A stretch of DNA of 64,000 nt from Notolepis coatsorum (Eukaryota; Chordata; Actinopteri; Aulopiformes; Paralepididae), in assembly GCA_963971535.1 (NCBI GenBank), contig OZ020589.1:76946811-77010810 (forward strand). The letters run 5' to 3'. Made by a program: the position numbers and the translations under genes. The notes under the pieces are model-generated. The model saw only the letters and a list, made by a program, of their open reading frames with translations. It did not search any database and was not told where the DNA came from. Positions 10,648-22,677 of this stretch are shown here, one piece after another; within the stretch, counting starts at the first letter, position 1, and each line of letters begins with the position of its first letter.

Positions 10648-11295
10648 CACAGGTCCCGGTAGGCAAGTAAACAAACAAATGCGTTTTCCAAAAGGTAAAT
10701 GATATTTATTATAATGCAAGAGGGGAATGAAACCCACAACAAATAGACAAACAGGGAAAATGGTAAGGGGAGAACAAACAAGGTAAGTATAATAAAGTAA
10801 ACGAATATCAGCGTCCACAGACACTAACCAGAGGTTGGTACTGGGAACCACCCAGCAAACGTACCTAAAGTACAAGTCCACACAAAGTGGCAATGGCATA
10901 CAGTTTACAATAATATATATATAGTTTCACTTAAATGGAACAGTGGCAAATGGCATTAGAGTATCACTCAACACTCAGTGGAAATAAAAGGCACAGAGGC
11001 CAACAATAGAATACTCACTCAATAGGTAAGTGGCACAGAGGCAAAATATATATATATATTACCACATAGTACTTGGTCCACACAAAATGGTAAATAAGCA
11101 CAGTATCGTTCCACAACAGTGGCAAACAACGGCAACCTCACTCCACTCTGGTCACTGGCAAATGACAGAATGAGGCGCCCAGGTGTGTGTGTGCTGTCAG
11201 GGTTTATCCACCCGCCCCTCGAGGCTGTTGCCGTCAGCTGCCACTCATCAGGCAATCAGCACTCTTCAGTGTAGGGACGGGCGGCACCTGACAAA
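10648..11295. repeat. Unclassified region of degenerate short repeats
   Basis: About seven loose repeats centred on AGTGGCAAA / GTGGCACAGAGGC / CACACAAA(G/A)TGG between 10880 and 11170, then a G+C-rich end (GGGACGGGCGGCACCTGAC). CAGGTCCCGG (10651) and the inverted CAGGTGCCGCCC (11293) could be weak terminal inverted repeats, but no target duplication is seen. Probably part of an old transposon or LTR. Confidence 0.35.
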
Positions 11296-13812
11296 GAAAG
11301 AAAAGGACAGGCATTAGTTACCATGACACACACACACACATACAAAACATAACATGACCTATACTAACCTGATGTTCACATGGTGTCACAAATACAGTAA
11401 TAATGATAATGACCAACCCACGTACCCATGTACATCATAGGAGCGATGCTTGTTTTTCACAGTGTCCATTGACTCTCTCTTTCTGTTTTCTCATCACACA
11501 GGAAGTGCGTGGGCCTCTGCAGACTAATAAATCATGAGAAGATGAAGCATCATCCTTGCTGTGACACGGCATCCACAGTTGTCAGCCTTCACTATTACAC
11601 CCATAAAAGACATCTCAGCATCACTGTCTACAGAGAGCGAGAGGGAGTTTGGTCAGTTTCAATGGAAACTCATGAGTTTGTCTCACGTTGGAAAATTGTA
11701 CACATAAAATAAATTCTACAGTGATGAGACCCACAATCCGAAATCAATCTTTCTCCAAATTCCAAATATGTTAGCAAGTTTTATGACTCATGCATTTCCA
11801 AATAATATTGTGTTTCATAGTCATGTCCTTCAAATGAAATGAAATGAATCAATCCGATACAAAACTCTGTGGCAGTCTCATCAAAAAAGCACTGTTCGTT
11901 AAATATCCCCACATGGAATGTCAGGGCAAAAAATAAACAGGATCTCGAGCTCCGTTCCGGACTGCCGAGTTGGGCGGAAGCCCTCACCTTTAGGTAGGCT
12001 GGGTCTGGAAGCCATCTGTGGTAAATTTGAATGTGGCGATGTTACTTATAAACACAGCTGGTGAAATTCAAGTGTTGGCCAACAGAAAAGATCACAAATC
12101 ACTCTGAGAGCAGGAGAGCAGAGGAGTGTAAGTATGGAGAACACGGCTTCACAGGTACAACTCTAGATGCTCCACAATTCTGGCTTCGGTTGGAGGATAA
12201 AGATATAATATCAGTCGAATAAAAAATGGGGAAATCTTCAAAATGCATTCGTCCTCCAACCCTTCTATCTGCCCAGTAAGTGCAGGCAGCCCTTTGTGCA
12301 AAGAGATTCTGGCCGTGAAGAAAGCAGTGAGGAGATAAAAGTCAATACAGCTGTTACAGTGGTGGACGGAATGGCAAAGAAGGGGGCAGATAAACACGGA
12401 GCATATGTTGTCGATTTAGTCTGTTACGGGAGGTTGAGGTTCACATAAAGTTGCCTTGTTCTTTATTTACTACCGCATTGTCATTGCTTGTAGCAAAGTA
12501 ATCTGTCTCATAGCAAAGAGTTGTCCTCCTATCCACCATATCCCTCAGTGTGGACCATGACCCCCCCACTGCCTATCATACCCAGCTGCTTCTTGCCTTT
12601 GTATTCCCCTCCGGAACTTTTGATCCCCCACTTACACTCCTTGATTGCAAACAGTATTGCTCTCTGCTTTGATGTGGAGCACATGGCTCTATTGGCCTGC
12701 CTTCATTAGAGTGAAGCCTTAAGAAACCATTGGATGGGACTTTATCTTTCTGCATTTAATTGGAATCGTTTAACATTTATAAGAGACAATCAACCCTTAT
12801 AAATGTTTACAGTTTCAAATGTCCGGGGGATATGCATACGGATGTGTAAAACATCTAAAGACTGTGGTTTGGTTTTCCTGGCCTTGTAACAAACCAGCAA
12901 CTGTAGCTTATGTTGGTGTGAGGTTATGACGGAAAAAGCTACAAGCCAAATGCAGCAAGAGGCGCCTCAACTCCTTCAAAGCATTCATTTTTATGATTTG
13001 GTTTTATAGATGTATGGCTATAACAGTATATGTTGTTTTTTATGGAAATTCTGCGAAAACAAAATGCAATTAAATATCAGGTTACTGAACTCTTGGAGGA
13101 GAATTTATGTTTATGTATTATTTAGTTTCAGTTGATTATGGCAGTGTGATGTTTCCTCATGCCAGGCTCAAATGATTTTGACTGGAACCACGCCATATGA
13201 CTGAAGGTAAAAAGAAATATTTATGTTATAATGAGTGAAGATCCTTTGGGAAACCAGTGAGAACCTGCTACAGATAATACGCTGTGATCATAGCAATCAT
13301 AGGCCCTTCCTGTCTTATGCTGCTTATTGTCTCTGTTAAACACACACGCACCATGGATGCACCTGTCCATGCAGTCTATAAACTATACAAAGGAAGTGCT
13401 TGTCCCATACATTGTTGTGCATGTTTTTTATGGACTTACTTATGTACCCTTTTACATCAAATTATCCTATTGGGATGCATTTATTTTCCACAATAACGCA
13501 ATTAATCACATTCTCGCGGCGACAGAATCTTGTAATAAACTTGAGCCGAGTGATCTCTCGATATAAGAATGTAGGGCACAGAGAAGACAGTCAGTGTCCT
13601 TGTCTGACTCTATACTTATAAGGAGACGTAGAGAGAACGCCTGGCAATAAGTCAAGAAAATTCCTCTTGGCCTTGATTTTGACTAGAACCGGACGAGGGG
13701 TCTTACTTTTAAAATAAGAAGATTCTCAACTTTCGTAGTAGAAATACTCTTGATAAGGCTCTCCAAAGTATATTGTGGGTTGTTGGATTTAACAAGTGTA
13801 ACTATGGGAACT
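11296..13812. other. Unique-looking non-coding DNA
   Basis: No transposon domain, RNA gene or host exon identified. Open frames of 60-80 codons are scattered, overlap on both strands, and show no composition or motif that supports coding. A short CA run is at 11325-11341. Confidence 0.5.
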
Positions 13813-14481
13813 TTAACCTCTTCCACCCGTGCCGTCCGGTACCGGACCGCAAATGACATCACGTCATAAATTATTCTCTCTAGACTGTCTGACATAATTA
13901 TTGTTATTTTTTTCAAACATATTCAAGAGTAAACATCCTAACCATGTTACAAACACAGTCATTGTGTATATTTTCAGCAATACGTTTGTTTACCAATAGG
14001 TTAAAGTGTTATTAGTGAGATTTTAGTTTTTGAAATGTGTTGTATTGTCGGCCATTTTGAATCAGCGGCCGTCGCTGAATGATGGTGATTATAGTCATTA
14101 TGAGAAGAGGACATCCAGAGCTCTCAACGAGCATTGTAATTTCGAAAAACTACACTACCCAATGGATTCTAGCTTCCTGCAAGCAAATGACTTGTGTATG
14201 CATTTTATTTATTTCTCTTATTTCTCTGGATTATACCACAAAACGTATGGTTATGTCTATAACCATAGTTATATGAGTGTAGTGACGCTCTGCGTCATAC
14301 TGGAATCCACTTCCATATCAGTACTAGCACTGAATACATTTTCACATGCACCTTTACACACCCATCCACCTGGCCACACCCCCATCCGCTCCTCTACATA
14401 AGCAGGGGTGTGGCCATACTAACAGCTCCTTCCCAAGTCTTTCACCACAAAGGCAAAGACCACGGGGTCCTCAGTGAGTCC

Positions 14482-14580
14482 GACGCAGAGCGTCAATACA
14501 CTCATATAACTATGGTTATAGACATAACCGTATGTTATAAGTCGTGTAGCTCCGCTCTGCGTAATACTGGAATACAGGAG
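14482..14580. repeat. DIRS-1 internal complementary region
   Basis: The left half is the inverse of the outer left end (CATATAACTATGGTTATAGA and on to GTT at 14534-14536). The right half (ATAAGTCGTGTAGCTCC) is the inverse of the outer right end. This structure serves as template or splint for completing and circularising DIRS cDNA. Confidence 0.75.
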
Positions 14581-14879
14581 CTGAGCAGAGCGGAGCTCGA
14601 CAAATGTACCCGCTGAGGCCCCCCACAACCATCAGAACCGGGGAGGACCCGAGCCCCCGGACCCCCCTAGCGGAGGACGGGAGGGTATCGGATCCGACTG
14701 TGCGAAGAGGAGTTTAGCAACTCAAACGCACAGGGTGAGCAGACCGTGGGACTTACCTTCCACAGAAGAACCCACGACTACACAAACGCGCAACCCACAT
14801 GCCACTAGGGAACGAACAGGAAGAAATAAAAACCCAGTTACAACCCCTAATATCACGGGGTCAAGGGCAAAAACCCAAC

Positions 14880-15300
14880 CCCGTGGCAAGGCCGTAGCAG
14901 CGGAGCGCGAAGGAGGACCCAGCCCCAGGAAGGGACTGGACCCCCCGGAAAAGGGGGCCTGGTGAGGCCAACGACGCCGCAGCATCGAGACCCCACCAGG
15001 CGGTCACTATTGACACCACCCCCCACATTGCCAGCGCATTCGGACAGGGCCCATCCAAGAGCAGGCCCTTCCCCCCTACAGCACGCCGCCCCGAAGCACT
15101 CAAGAGGCTACACCCACAGCGGGACCAGGCAGCTCACCGGGGAGACAACCCCCAAAAGAGGTCGATCCCTCAATCCAGGCAACAGGCCACTCGACCTGAG
15201 CCTGGAGCACTGCGGACTAGACAGGCGCCAAAGGGGTCTGCTGAAACAGCACCCCGGCGGAAGGGGCGTATGCTGGCATGCTGTGCACCATGTCGCAGCC
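14880..15300 (-). pseudogene. Degenerate DIRS tyrosine recombinase C-terminus
   Basis: The minus strand aligns by eye with the recombinase of DIRS-3. ALAMWGVVSIVTAWWGLDAAASLASPGPLF here corresponds in pieces to AHSTRGVAAS... and CAAASWSSPGPF there; for example, DAAASLASPGP matches ICAAASWSSPGP. The catalytic HxxR (HSTR) has become LAMW and the tyrosine region is out of frame. Upstream nucleotides (15225-15290) still match the KRRLSYW region. Inactive. Confidence 0.55.
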
Positions 15301-18300
15301 TCCACAAAAAAAAACTCTACTCTCTAGAGGGGCCGAGGCAGAGAAGGCTGACATGATTGGCAGACGTCATGAAAGGTGCAGGGGCACACTCACAGGTAGA
15401 CAGGGCCAAACCCGGCCTACCCCGAGAGTTGTTTCCGCTACCAACACACCAGGGAACCAACCAACCCCTTGGTTCTAACATGAGGCGGTTGTTCCTATAA
15501 CCCCCCCAAGAAAAAACTCCAAAAACACAACTGTGGGTATACACTGGCTATACAGCAGTACAAGTGTTTCAGTTTTCAAGAAGGGGTTAACCCAGGCCAA
15601 CAGGTTGACGAAAACAAATTCGAACCCGGGCCCGGCGGACCGGGACGTACACAGGGATGCCAGAGGAGTTCTACAAGAACCACCTCAACAGCCCCCTCCC
15701 AGCTCCGCCAAGCAGGAGAAGAGAGGGGCGAAAAAGAATGGAGAAGGACCAGGCTCCTTCAGCACGGCACAAGGTACAACACAACATGGACCAAGCAACA
15801 GTGAGGGATAACACGTAGTAACATAACCACGAACATCTCCATAACGTCAAACCCTGCAACGCCCGGACCGACTCTGCATTTCCCCCCCGAAAAAGCACAA
15901 GTCCCTCAGGGAACGAGAACAGCAGATCTGCCGGCGCGACCAGACCCAGTCCCGTGCCCTAATCACGCCGCCATCCCCAGTCCCAGGAGGGGGGTAGGTA
16001 TGCGTGTCGATCCAAAACATTATAGAGGGCGCCACCCAGACGGTCAGAACACAAAGCACCGCGCCCGGTGGCCCACCCCAAGGGCGTGAGAACCCTCTAC
16101 CAATGCTTTGATCTATTCTGTTAACATCCCCCAGAGATGAACGAGAATTCGTCGAGACAAGCCTAGTACACTGGCGCTCGGAAGAGACAAACTCCATCCC
16201 AGTTGCCCCATAAAAACGCTGTTTCAATGATGAGCAACCAAGGCGTGCAAGCCCATGCATGGTTCCTATCAGAAGCACCCAGGGCCAGCACTATGTACAC
16301 GTCGAGACCCAAAACATATCAATGGACATTCTAACAAGAACCCAGATACCGTTCCTCCAAGCCGCCTGGGAGAACGACAAGAAGCCGCTTTTTCACAGAA
16401 AAAATACGGAGATGGGTCCCATACGACGCGGCTGAGGGAAAACAACACCCCGTCAACCTGCTCCATAAAAGAGGGGACGGGGAGTGACGTACCCTATGGC
16501 GGGGGGAATCCCATGACCCAACCGACCATTACAGGCAAGGAGTCAGGGAACTCCCTAAACAACACCCCGTCAACCTGCTCCACAAAAGAGGGGACAGGGA
16601 ACCCCCAGAGAGACTTCCCACGTGAGCAATATATTGAAAAGACATATGCAACATTGAGCTATATAACAATTTGACTAGGGCTCTCTGAGGAGGAGGCTCT
16701 GAAACTCTGAGGAGGCTCCCTCACTGAGAGGGAGGCTCTGAACTCCCTGAGGGTGGAGGCTCTGACCCAATATACACACTACTAGTAGGGAGCAGAGCAG
16801 AACAAATCGTCTCTACTGCATTGCATCACCTACCAAGCTCAATACACATACAACAGAGCAGAACTTCTTTTTAAGTTCTACTCACCTTGACAATCTGAGG
16901 AGGAGGCTCTGAAACTCTGAGGAGGCTCCCTCACTGAGAGGGAGGTTCTGAAACTCACGAGGAGGCTCTGAAACTCCCTGAGGAGGAGGCTCTGAAACTC
17001 CCTGTAACAGAGGTCCACAACATGGAGCCTGAAAATAACTCACAAAAGTCTCACAACCAATAGAAACGCACCCAGTGACGTACTCTATGGCGGGGGGAAT
17101 TCCGTGGCCCACCGCCCAATATGGCGTGGGACCAGGAAACTCCCTCCCCCCCCCCCCCCCTCCCTACCCTGTGACTCGCTGATCCAGCAACGTGACAGGA
17201 AGCCCGAAGGACAGGAGGCCCAACTCCCTGACCAATCAGAAAAAGGGGAGGGAGGTTTTATCAGTTCACCCCCTCATGACCCCTCACCCCTGATACGATG
17301 CAATGACAAAGTAGAGCCATGACACCAGTCATAGCGTGCTACATGAAGCGCCTGTACACCTGTCAAGGTAACAGCTTCACATAGACTCATGTGCGAACCT
17401 GCCACCTGAATTTTTTACACCTTTTCCTAAAGGAAGAAAAAACACAGACCAAGAGAGGGCCCCTTTAAGGGCCCTGGTACAAGAGCTTACACATGTAACT
17501 TTTGTAGGCTACTACCGTAAGAGGAACGCCGTTTTTCATAACGAGAGAAGACACAAGTCCTCGATTAAGTACTGGCCACAGGCCTTGCTAAGTCCACATG
17601 ACAGCGACCAAACAATCTTCAGACAAAAAATTGCCTCTCTAAGCAGGAGCACAACCCCAGCAGAAACTGAGGGGTTACACCGTATCCCCACAAACATAGT
17701 GAAACAATATATTGTAAACAAAATCATGTTTTGAGGGGGGGGGGGGGGGCCCAGGGGAAACCGGGGGAAAAAACCACCCCTCACTACCCCACCCCTAATA
17801 CGATTCGTTTGAACAGGTACAGCCCTGTTAATATGTGAAACTCGCCACCTGTTTATTGTCATCACAAGCTGAGAGAGGGACTCACCCCTCGATCACATGC
17901 CACTATGCATAGCTTTGCAGGGTTTTTAACCCAGCCAGTTGTGAGCTCAGCTACGTTGCCTAACGTTACATGAACACACAACCTCTCATCATACAACAAA
18001 ACCAGTTCATTTTTACTCACGTAAAAAACAACGCAGTTTTCTAGGTAGAGAGAAAGCTATACCAGCGATCAAGACAATTCACACACAACACATGTCGCAT
18101 CCCTAAATGTAGTGAAGCAACATATGTTTTGGAAAAAACATCGTTATTACAAAACATTCGGAAAGGGGAAGGAAGGAAGAGGGGGGAAGTGTCCAATGGA
18201 CCCTTACCTGCACCAATGAACGCAGGCTGAGAGGACCGCAACAGGCTGGTCTCCGTTGACGAAGGCCCTCCCTGGCGGGGCAAAAGAAGCTCGAAACGCC

Positions 18301-19340
18301 CCCCCCCCCCCCCCCCTCCAACAGCCGATCATGGTGCAGGGCAGACTACATCTTCTGTCAAAGATGACGTCGTAGTCAGAGTGCTATGGCCTGCTATTCT
18401 CACGGCTAATGTTCAACGGTGTAGCACAAGCTAACAGCTAACTCCAGGCTAACTGGTAGCATCAGGCCAACGTTCCCAGCCGAGCGAGCGTACAGAGCTA
18501 GCGTCGTAGCTAACAGCTAACTGGCTAACAGGTAGCTCAACCCAGCTAAAACGCAAGCTAAACGGCTACCACTGAAACTGCACAACGTGAGAACATAATA
18601 TAGGCCAACACTTCAGACAGCCGCTGTCTGTCCCTCTCCTCATCCGAAGAGAGAAGAGGAAAAGAAGTCAACACAGTCTTCAGAACGGTAATTATCAGAC
18701 ACAGCGGTGCCGGCACAATTCCCTCATGGGCTGCAGCCGACTTGAGCGTGGAGACATTCCTATAATGAAACACAAAACCCACCTCCCTCGCGCTGGGTAA
18801 CTTTCATCTTGAAAGGCGGGGCCTCGCACGGTGACAGAGAGTATCCGTTTGTCCAGAGATCCGGGGGATTGAACCGCATATTCGGATACGGTCCCAGGCA
18901 ATAGAGCTCCCGATGAGGAGCTCATGTAGCTTGGGCGTCAAACCAGAACCCTCTCCACGCCGCTAAGAGGCAGCAAAAAAGGGTACCAGCCTGGAGCCGG
19001 CTTTCGTAAGTCGTGTAGCCATTCCCCCCATAGCAACACAACTGGCGCTCGCATATCAAAACCATCACCCACCCGGAGAGGCAGCTAGCCCTCACACAGC
19101 CGAGCGCCTCTCAAGCAAAGTCCAACTGCAGAGCGGAGGTAATACCTGTCCAACTGCAGAGCTGGAGGAATGCCGGTGGGGATTAGGCCAGCAACGCGAG
19201 CCCCTAATACGAAAATGCCGGTGGAGGTCAGAATGATCATCATCTTCTAGACACCCCGTTGGCGAAGACATTATCACTGTATTTCCTCGAAAATAGTGAG
19301 AGAGAAAATAAAAATATAATGTCAACGCAGCTCCTTCATC
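15301..19340. other. Interior of DIRS-1 without recognisable genes
   Basis: G+C-rich, with homopolymer C/G runs (17147-17162, 17737-17750, 18299-18317) and repeated 'gctaac' motifs (18400-18550). Open frames occur on both strands (for instance minus 15847-16278, 143 codons), but none shows a domain I recognise. A role as DIRS gag or as cargo cannot be decided. Confidence 0.4.
16680..17010 (+). repeat. Tandem repeats GGAGGCTCTGAAACTC inside DIRS-1
   Basis: About nine imperfect units built on GAGGAGGCTCTGAAACTC(C/T) in two blocks (16684-16765 and 16899-17005), both containing CTCCCTCACTGAGAGGGAG, itself a palindrome. Two further duplicated sentences nearby are AACACCCCGTCAACCTGCTC (16442, 16561) and CTATGGCGGGGGGAAT (16493, 17084). 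Together they show an old segmental duplication within the element. Confidence 0.75.
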
Positions 19341-20254
19341 GTAGCTCCTCTTCAACATTTCACTAATCTCAAAGTGGTGTATACAGACACTCGCCGTGGT
19401 GAAAACAAGGAAGGAGCTGTTAGTATGGCCACACCCCTGCTTATGTAGAGGAGCGGATGGTGGTGTGGCCAGGCGGATGGGTGTGTAAGGGACTAAGGGT
19501 GCATGTGAAAATGTATTCAGTGCTAGTACTGATATGGAAGTGGATTCCAGTATTCCAATAGGAGCTACACGACTTATAACTGAACGTTATTGGCATATAT
19601 TGGAGCACAGTTAGTTTGTCTCCCCTATTGTGAACATTTAGTGTTGAAATCAGTTGCAAAATGGCGGAGCTGTCGCAAGAATAAAAAATGGCAGAGAAAT
19701 GTACATTATAAAAAAGTAACTGTACTTACAGTAGATTTCATTCACAGTTTGTGAATCACGCCTGGTGATACTAAATCCAGATTGAACTCTGCCATTGGAA
19801 AGGGGAGATTTGTCCCGATCCATAGATGTGCGACTTGGCCATAGTAAGGTAATTTATAGGCCTGATATTCTATATTCTATAATCATATTTCAAATGGCAT
19901 GTGTCCGGATGGCAGAATTCAGTACTGTCGCTACAAAATCTCCTGTTTAATCATCTTCCCTTTATTCATTTGCTTAGATTTTTTGTACACGTGATCTCAA
20001 TATGGTGCTGAATGAGCTCAGTGGCTCTGGTCTGGTCATTTCTAGCATGGTGTTATTCACCATCAAAGATGAAAAAAAAATGAAAAAAATATTTCTGACA
20101 CTGGGAATACATTCCCTGAGATCCATAGATGTCCCTAGATACCAAGAACATGCAAATGGATGAAGTGTAGCAATCTTCCATTTACTTATATATATTATAC
20201 GTATGTATTTTTAGGCGGATTTTCAAAAAATAGGGCTCAGGCTTAAGAGGTTAA

Positions 20255-21200
20255 AGAATTACAGAAAGCTACAGCAACATGTTCTACAGAGCACCGCAAG
20301 ACTTGCATCCACACAGTAGTCTGTGCTATAGCTTTGACCGGGGCTACAGTACAGCCAAAGTAGTGTTAGAATAGAAGACTGACAGTTTGGATACCTGCCA
20401 AAGATGACTGGATAGGGAATCCCTAAGACTATTGACCTCCAGGTTAGTCCAGTGTCACTTGAAATACGCTGTTAGTTCATGGTATTGGGGCCTCAACAAA
20501 GCCTTGAAACAGAAACTTCAAGTAGCATAAAGTAGTAGTACTAGGGCTAGGTCACAGGAGTCATGTGGGGCTGGTCCTAGCTCTTATAACCCTAACAAAC
20601 TGGTCAGAGTAGTACTAGGGCTAGGTCACAGGAGTCATGTGGGCTGTTCCCAGTTTTTGCAGCTCCAATGGCTCCCAGTTGAGGATAGAGTGTCATATCC
20701 AACTTAAGATGGTCCACAGGATCTTAAATGATAGAGCCCCTAGTTACCTTGACAACTACTTCAAGAAGGTAGGAGAAGTTCATAATCACAACAACATAGC
20801 TACAGTAGGGTAGCAAACCTGCACCTGTACAGTTTTAAAACCATGATAGGTAAGGTTTATTTTATCTATGCTGGTGCTACATAATGGAATAAACTGTCTC
20901 TTGCGATTAAGGAGATGCAGAACCCACAAGGCTTTAAGAAAAAGGTAAAACGGAGGCGATAACATGTTAATAAGGACATGCTCATTTGATTACACCAAAA
21001 TAGAAGGAAAATTATGATAAATATAGCATTATTTATCTTGTTATTAGACTGCACCTTTTGAAAATGTAAATAGATTGTTATGTTAAGATCTTTCGCTTTA
21101 ATGTTGAACAACGTTGTTTCATCTTGTAGGGCATGGATGGACTGATTGAACAGGGACCACAATAGAAATAAGTCCTGCACTTTGTTGTGTCATCAATATC
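20255..21200 (+). pseudogene. LINE reverse transcriptase relic (C-terminus and 3' UTR)
   Basis: Several frames together resemble the C-terminal region of LINE family B: LPVEDRVS, then a region like APSYLDNYFKK, and finally LYSFKTMIGKVYF and WNKLSLAIKEMQNPQGFKKK (about 20640-20960). Stops and frameshifts break it. A 72-bp spaced tandem duplication (AGTACTAGGGCTAGGTCACA at about 20537 and 20609) sits inside. The 3' UTR runs to about 21200. Confidence 0.6.
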
Positions 21201-21630
21201 TTTTACCGTTTATTTTTTTTAAACCGCTTAACCTGCAATGAGTCTCCCTGGCCATTTTAGTTTTAGTTTTTGAGGACTGCATTTTTTTGCAAACCTAAAC
21301 AACATACTTTATTTTTATAGCACATGCATGAGCCTGGTCTCTTTTGAAAGATGACATTCTGAAGTTTCTGATTCCAGAAAGAAAATCCTATTTTAGTGCT
21401 AACGTAATAGAGTAACATAGGTCTGAACTTGAGTTGTAGAAAAACGTGTTACTCAAGTTTTTCTGTAGTAGTTAGTAGTCCAGAGGTAGTATTTCCCCAG
21501 AAGGTGGTATGGCTTACAAATCCATACGTACCCATAGCCTGAAGCCTTATGTAGTACATGTCCAAATTTCATAGATCCATTCAGAAATGAGTGATTAGGA
21601 GTGATTTTGGTAAACTGTGTACAAAAGAAA
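21201..21630. other. No recognisable feature
   Basis: AT-rich unique-looking DNA immediately left of DIRS-2. Nothing found on either strand. Confidence 0.4.
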
Positions 21631-21760
21631 AACGTAAGGTTATAATCCTAGTTATATGAATACTGGCTGAACGTCTCGCTCTGCCTACTGAGATACAACA
21701 CTATCTCCAGCACCTAATGTGCTCTGGGGGAAACAAAACAAATGCACCCACTTGCACGTG

Positions 21761-21922
21761 ACCACGCCACTCCCATGCATCCTCTATATTACGCCGGAAG
21801 TGGTCACGCCTCACCCTTCCCAGTTCGATTTCAATAAGCGCACCACGCCACTCCCATACATCCTCTATATTACGCCGGAAGTGGTCACGCCTCACCCTTC
21901 CCAGTTCGATTTCAATAAGCGG
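21761..21922 (+). repeat. 81-bp tandem duplication in the left ITR of DIRS-2
   Basis: The unit beginning ACCACGCCACTCCCAT and ending AATAAGCG occurs twice head to tail (21761 and 21842), differing at only a few bases. The right ITR has one copy, so the duplication arose in the left repeat. Confidence 0.85.
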
Positions 21923-21949
21923 AAAACATCCAAGGGACCTCAGGGCGCT

Positions 21950-22052
21950 GAAGAGCGAGACGCTCAGCCAGTATTCATATAACTAGGGTTATAGGATAAC
22001 CTTACGTTATATATCATCTGGCTTCGCGTCTCGCTCTGCCTACTGAGATAAA
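21950..22052. repeat. DIRS-2 internal complementary region
   Basis: GAGCGAGACGCTCAGCCAGT onward is the inverse of the left outer end. ATATATCATCTGGCTTCGCG onward is the inverse of the right outer end. The halves meet at GTT (22006-22008). Confidence 0.85.
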
Positions 22053-22129
22053 GGGCAGAGCGGACGCGTGGCCCGACAAATGCACCCCCTGAGGGCCCGT
22101 AAGCCCCAGCCAGGGAGGAGGGGAGTCCC

Positions 22130-22677
22130 GTCCACCCGCCCGTCCTAGCTCAAGAGGCTCAAACGGGGCCCCCAACAGCCTTTCCAGAACAGTTGGAGGT
22201 CCCGACTCAGAGACAGAGAACGTTCCACAGGCTTGAGACGCCATGCGCCAAGCAAGAACGTCCCACGAGAGGGTGGCTGAACAGTGTTGTGCCCTCAAAG
22301 CCCACATGACAAGAAGATATAGCTGCGGCATATACCTTCACTGTCGAGGCCAACCGCCCCAACCAGGATATACTGGAGAAGGACAGAACCGAGTCCAGGG
22401 GGCATGACACCGGGTCCAAGCCCCCAACCTCACACCACTCTTGAACCATACGCCACTTCCCTGCGGTAGTGGATGGAGCGTGCGCGTTCCGGATGGCGTT
22501 AACCACAGAAGAGTTAAGATGCATCCCCACCAGATTCACCCTTTCAGCAGCCAAGCCTAGAGGCCTCTCCAGAACAGGAGGCAGAACAGAGTTCCGCGTG
22601 CCTGAGAGAGGGCCCGCGCTGACCACGGAACAGCCCACGGCGGGACCACCAAGAGCTGAATCAGGGCCGGGAACCAC
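22130..22677 (-). pseudogene. DIRS-2 tyrosine recombinase, N-terminal part only
   Basis: The minus strand encodes the SAM-like DNA-binding region: NAIRNAHAPSTTAGKWRMVQ, EWCEVGGLDPVSCPLDSVLS and STVKVYAAAISS. These match the same region of DIRS-3 (APSTVAVYAGRWRAF, WDPVSCPLDAVLSYL). The catalytic half (KRVGEL, HxxR and Tyr motifs in DIRS-3) is absent: sequence homologous to about 63030 of DIRS-3 passes directly to sequence next to the internal complementary region, a loss of roughly 0.7-0.8 kb. Frameshifts are also present. Cannot catalyse recombination. Confidence 0.75.

Larger units (their letters stand above)
14242..19580 (-). mobile_element. DIRS-type retrotransposon DIRS-1, degenerate
   Basis: Assigned from its termini. 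Inverted repeats share ACTGGAATCCACTTCCATAT and more (14309-14430 versus 19395-19556 inverted). An internal complementary region (14482-14580) joins the inverses of the two outer ends at GTT. Both ends read AAC on the plus strand (14242-14244 and 19578-19580), and no target duplication is seen, both as in DIRS elements. Coding direction is minus. Only a decayed recombinase remnant (14880-15300) is recognisable. RT, RNase H and gag are not. The rest (15300-19340) is unfamiliar G+C-rich DNA with tandem repeats. Confidence 0.72.
13813..20254. mobile_element. TTAA-flanked element (repeat A, copy 1) hosting DIRS-1
   Basis: Left terminus TTAA then CCTCTTCCACCCG (13813 on). Right terminus AAGAGG then TTAA (20245-20254), whose inverse is CCTCTTAAGCCTG. 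The outer parts (13817-14241 and 19581-20250, about 1.1 kb together) match repeat A copy 2 at 9545-10643, which lacks the DIRS. TTAA targets and CCTCTT inverted ends fit a piggyBac- or Kolobok-like non-autonomous element. A subterminal palindrome (GTCCGGTACCGGAC, 13839-13852) is present. Confidence 0.6.

Noticed and set aside
10648-11295. Solo LTR
   Set aside because: No TG...CA boundaries with a target duplication could be placed.
13284-13621. Host gene exon suggested by overlapping plus-strand frames
   Set aside because: Frames overlap in all three phases, lack recognisable motifs and have no splice context.
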